Shown one piece after another: positions 62,103 through 64,000 of a stretch of DNA of 64,000 nt (its first letter is position 1; each line of letters begins with the position of its first letter). This DNA is from Ancrocorticia sp047602305 (lineage in GTDB: Bacteria; Actinomycetota; Actinomycetes; Actinomycetales; Actinomycetaceae), in contig JASGHO010000001.1 of NCBI GenBank assembly GCA_047602305.1, positions 2,108,001 through 2,172,000 on the forward strand, in the 5' to 3' direction. The translations under genes were made by a program, and so were the position numbers. Below the pieces are notes generated by a model. It saw nothing but the letters and a program-made list of their open reading frames with translations. It made no database searches and had not been told where the DNA came from.

Positions 62103-63907
62103 GGCGTCACCTCCGAATAATTGGATACGTCCTCGAGGGGTACTTCTTCAACCAGCATTTCCTCAACCGGCACTTCACCAACCGCCACCTCGCCATCAGA
62201 AACCACCGCATTCGGGTCGGATTCCGGAGCCTGCGTGGACTCGGCCGGCGGAGTGATATCGGTGGGCAACGGCGTCGTCGTCGCAACAGAAGTTGGGTCA
62301 GGAGTACCGGAGCGGTCGAACGGGGTGGGGCGCGGGGACTTCGTGGACGAAATATCCGGCTCCTCGTTCTTCTTGACCTCCGGGGAGACGCCGCGGCCGC
62401 GCTCGCCCTCGGCGGGCAACACGGCAGCCACGTAGGGGGCGCGCGCCCGCAACTCCTGCGCGGCCTTGTCCGTGAAGTCGCGCAGCGGGTTGGCGATGAC
62501 CGTGAGCATGAGCGACAGCCCCACCAGCACAGCCGCCGTGCCCACCATGCCGTTGGCACAGTCGCGGTCCGGAAGCGGCTCCGGCGCCTTCTGCCAGAAC
62601 GCCATATTCCACACTCGGATCACCGCGTACAACGTGAGAATCGAGGTGATGATACCGGCGGCAATAAGCGCCCAGTCGATCGGGGTGCCGCGCGCGGCCG
62701 AGGCCTGCATGAGACCGAACTTTCCGATGAAACCGGAGAGCGGCGGCACGCCCGCGAGATTGAGGGCGGGGATGAAATAGAGCGCGGAGATGAGCGGGAC
62801 AGCCGCGCCGAGCGAACCCAGCTTCGCCAGATTCGTGGTGCCGCCACGCCGTTCCATCAGGCCCACCACCAGGAACAATGCCGTCTGCACGGTGATGTGA
62901 TGGACCGCGTAGAAGATGGTGGAGGCTAGGGAATCGTCCGAATTCACTGCGATGCCCCACACCATGTAACCCATGTGGGAGACCAGCGTGAAGGACAGTA
63001 ATCGTTTGACGTCCTGCTGCGCCACCGCACCCAGGATGCCCACCAGCATGGCGGCGATGGCGAATCCGGCGAGGATGTCGTCCAACTGCCCGCCCGGGAA
63101 GAGCAAGGTCTGGGTACGGATGATGGCGTAGATGCCCACCTTCGTCAACAGGCCCGCAAACACGGCCGTGACCGGCGCCGACGCCGTCGGATAAGAATCC
63201 GGGAGCCACGCGGACAGCGGGAAAATAGCCGCCTTGACCGCGAAACCGATGAGCAGCATCACCTGCAGCACCAGCCTCATGCCCGGGTCAATCTCCGGCA
63301 GGCGGTAGGCCAGCTGCGCCAAATTCACCGTGCCCGTCGAGGCATAAATGAGCCCGATCGAGACGAGGAACAGCATCGAGGACAGCACCGACACAATGAC
63401 GTACACGGAACCGGTGCGCATCCGCTCCGCCGTGCCGCCCAGGGTAATGAGCACGAACGACGCCGCCAGCAGGATCTCAAAACCAACATAAATATTGAAC
63501 AGATCGCCGGAGAGGAAAGCGTTCGAGACGCCCGCCGAGAGGATGAGGAAGGCTGGGAAATAGATCGCCGACGGCGCCCCCTTGTCACCGTCTGCGGCGC
63601 CCTGGAACATCGAGTAAACGAGAACCACCAGGGTGACCGTCACGGAGGTGACGAGCATGAGCGTGGAGAGGCGATCGGCGACGAGAGAGATGCCGACGGG
63701 TGCCGCCCAGCCGCCCATATCGAGCGCAATCGGGCCGTCGAGCGAGCCGATGAGCAGCGCAATCGCCGCCGCCAGCACGATGACGAGCACGCCGATGGCG
63801 GACAGCGCCTGCAAGTGACGGAAGCGCTTCGCCGGGAACGCCAGCAGAATTCCGGCGCCCAGCAGCGGCAGCACAACAGGGATGGCAAGCAAGACGTTGA
63901 TGTTCAC
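62099..63907 (-). CDS. mnhD: Mrp antiporter subunit MnhD
   Basis: A 602-residue proton-translocating subunit related to complex I NuoN/M, with about fourteen helices and the conserved lysine-bearing VKAAIFPLSAWLPDSYPTAS and LLSFTLVSHMGYMVWG. After about residue 490 it carries a 110-residue Pro/Ser/Glu-rich tail not usual for MnhD. It starts at GTG 63907, overlapping the mnhC stop (GTGA). Confidence 0.93.
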   Translation of the reverse strand: MNINVLLAIPVVLPLLGAGILLAFPAKRFRHLQALSAIGVLVIVLAAAIALLIGSLDGPIALDMGGWAAPVGISLVADRLSTLMLVTSVTVTLVVLVYSMFQGAADGDKGAPSAIYFPAFLILSAGVSNAFLSGDLFNIYVGFEILLAASFVLITLGGTAERMRTGSVYVIVSVLSSMLFLVSIGLIYASTGTVNLAQLAYRLPEIDPGMRLVLQVMLLIGFAVKAAIFPLSAWLPDSYPTASAPVTAVFAGLLTKVGIYAIIRTQTLLFPGGQLDDILAGFAIAAMLVGILGAVAQQDVKRLLSFTLVSHMGYMVWGIAVNSDDSLASTIFYAVHHITVQTALFLVVGLMERRGGTTNLAKLGSLGAAVPLISALYFIPALNLAGVPPLSGFIGKFGLMQASAARGTPIDWALIAAGIITSILTLYAVIRVWNMAFWQKAPEPLPDRDCANGMVGTAAVLVGLSLMLTVIANPLRDFTDKAAQELRARAPYVAAVLPAEGERGRGVSPEVKKNEEPDISSTKSPRPTPFDRSGTPDPTSVATTTPLPTDITPPAESTQAPESDPNAVVSDGEVAVGEVPVEEMLVEEVPLEDVSNYSEVTP

Positions 63908-64000
63908 TCCTTGCCTCCGTTCCTGGTCGCGGTGTTGCTAGTCGCGGTGTTGCTGGTTCCTGCGTTGCTGGTCGCGGTGTTGCTGGTCGCGGCAACTTCG
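63904..64000 (-). CDS. mnhC: Mrp antiporter subunit MnhC, C-terminal fragment
   Basis: The window cuts this gene; only the last 31 codons are present. They encode a tail of TSNTA-type repeats ending GGKE and a TGA that overlaps the mnhD GTG start. Identity as mnhC is inferred from operon order (C-D-E-F-G) since the conserved part is outside the window. Confidence 0.6.
   Translation of the reverse strand, partial: EVAATSNTATSNAGTSNTATSNTATRNGGKE

Overview
The window reads as chromosome of a high-GC Gram-positive bacterium, most likely an actinomycete of the Actinomycetaceae type. Supporting points are an HspR/HAIR-controlled dnaK-grpE-dnaJ operon with a SigH-like promoter, MurT/GatD, MoeZ with a fused rhodanese domain, DUF2218, DUF4921 and DUF4235 proteins, and GC-rich codon use. 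The genus cannot be fixed from sequence alone.

Layout. 0-0.6 kb: HicAB toxin-antitoxin pair. 0.6-9.9 kb: ABC exporter, glycerate kinase, NatAB-type ABC transporter, and a two-component system preceded by an 8-bp repeat tract. 10.3-12 kb: an AbiEi-like/DUF559 gene bracketed by long direct repeats. 12.1-15.5 kb: 23S rRNA methyltransferase RlmC carrying in-frame palindromic repeats, a TetR regulator and HspR. 15.8-21.95 kb: gatD/murT (lipid II amidation) and dnaK-grpE-dnaJ with HAIR operator. 22-26 kb: DUF2218, MoeZ, arginine deiminase. 26.2-28.3 kb: a repeat-bounded cassette with a serine-recombinase remnant, a DHFR-like reductase and an AraC regulator. 28.3-31.1 kb: divergent S-methylmethionine permease and homocysteine methyltransferase. 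31.2-36.7 kb: oppABCDF-type peptide importer. 37.2-46.4 kb: YbdD/CstA, ROK glucokinase, DUF4921, FdhD-like protein, an orphan minimal nucleotidyltransferase, a patatin.

46.4-53.9 kb is a more AT-rich accessory island. It holds an orphan AbiEi antitoxin with a truncated partner, broken pieces of a second patatin, two unknown small genes, a lactococcin 972-like bacteriocin with its membrane and ATPase partners, and a divergent small secreted peptide followed by a histidine kinase and response regulator. This is the most plausible new signalling and competition system here. 54-64 kb: GNAT protein, TPP-riboswitch-controlled thiBPQ, a hairpin-rich spacer, DUF4235, and the distal part of an Mrp antiporter operon (mnhC-G) cut by the window edge.

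A striking property of the whole window is its load of dispersed palindromic repeats (named PR1, PR2, PR3, PR4 and PRX here). Several pairs bracket gene cassettes in direct orientation. PRX and PR3 keep conserved flanks around hairpins whose stems differ in sequence but still pair. One family sits in frame inside rlmC. Many proteins also carry low-complexity tandem-repeat linkers or tails.
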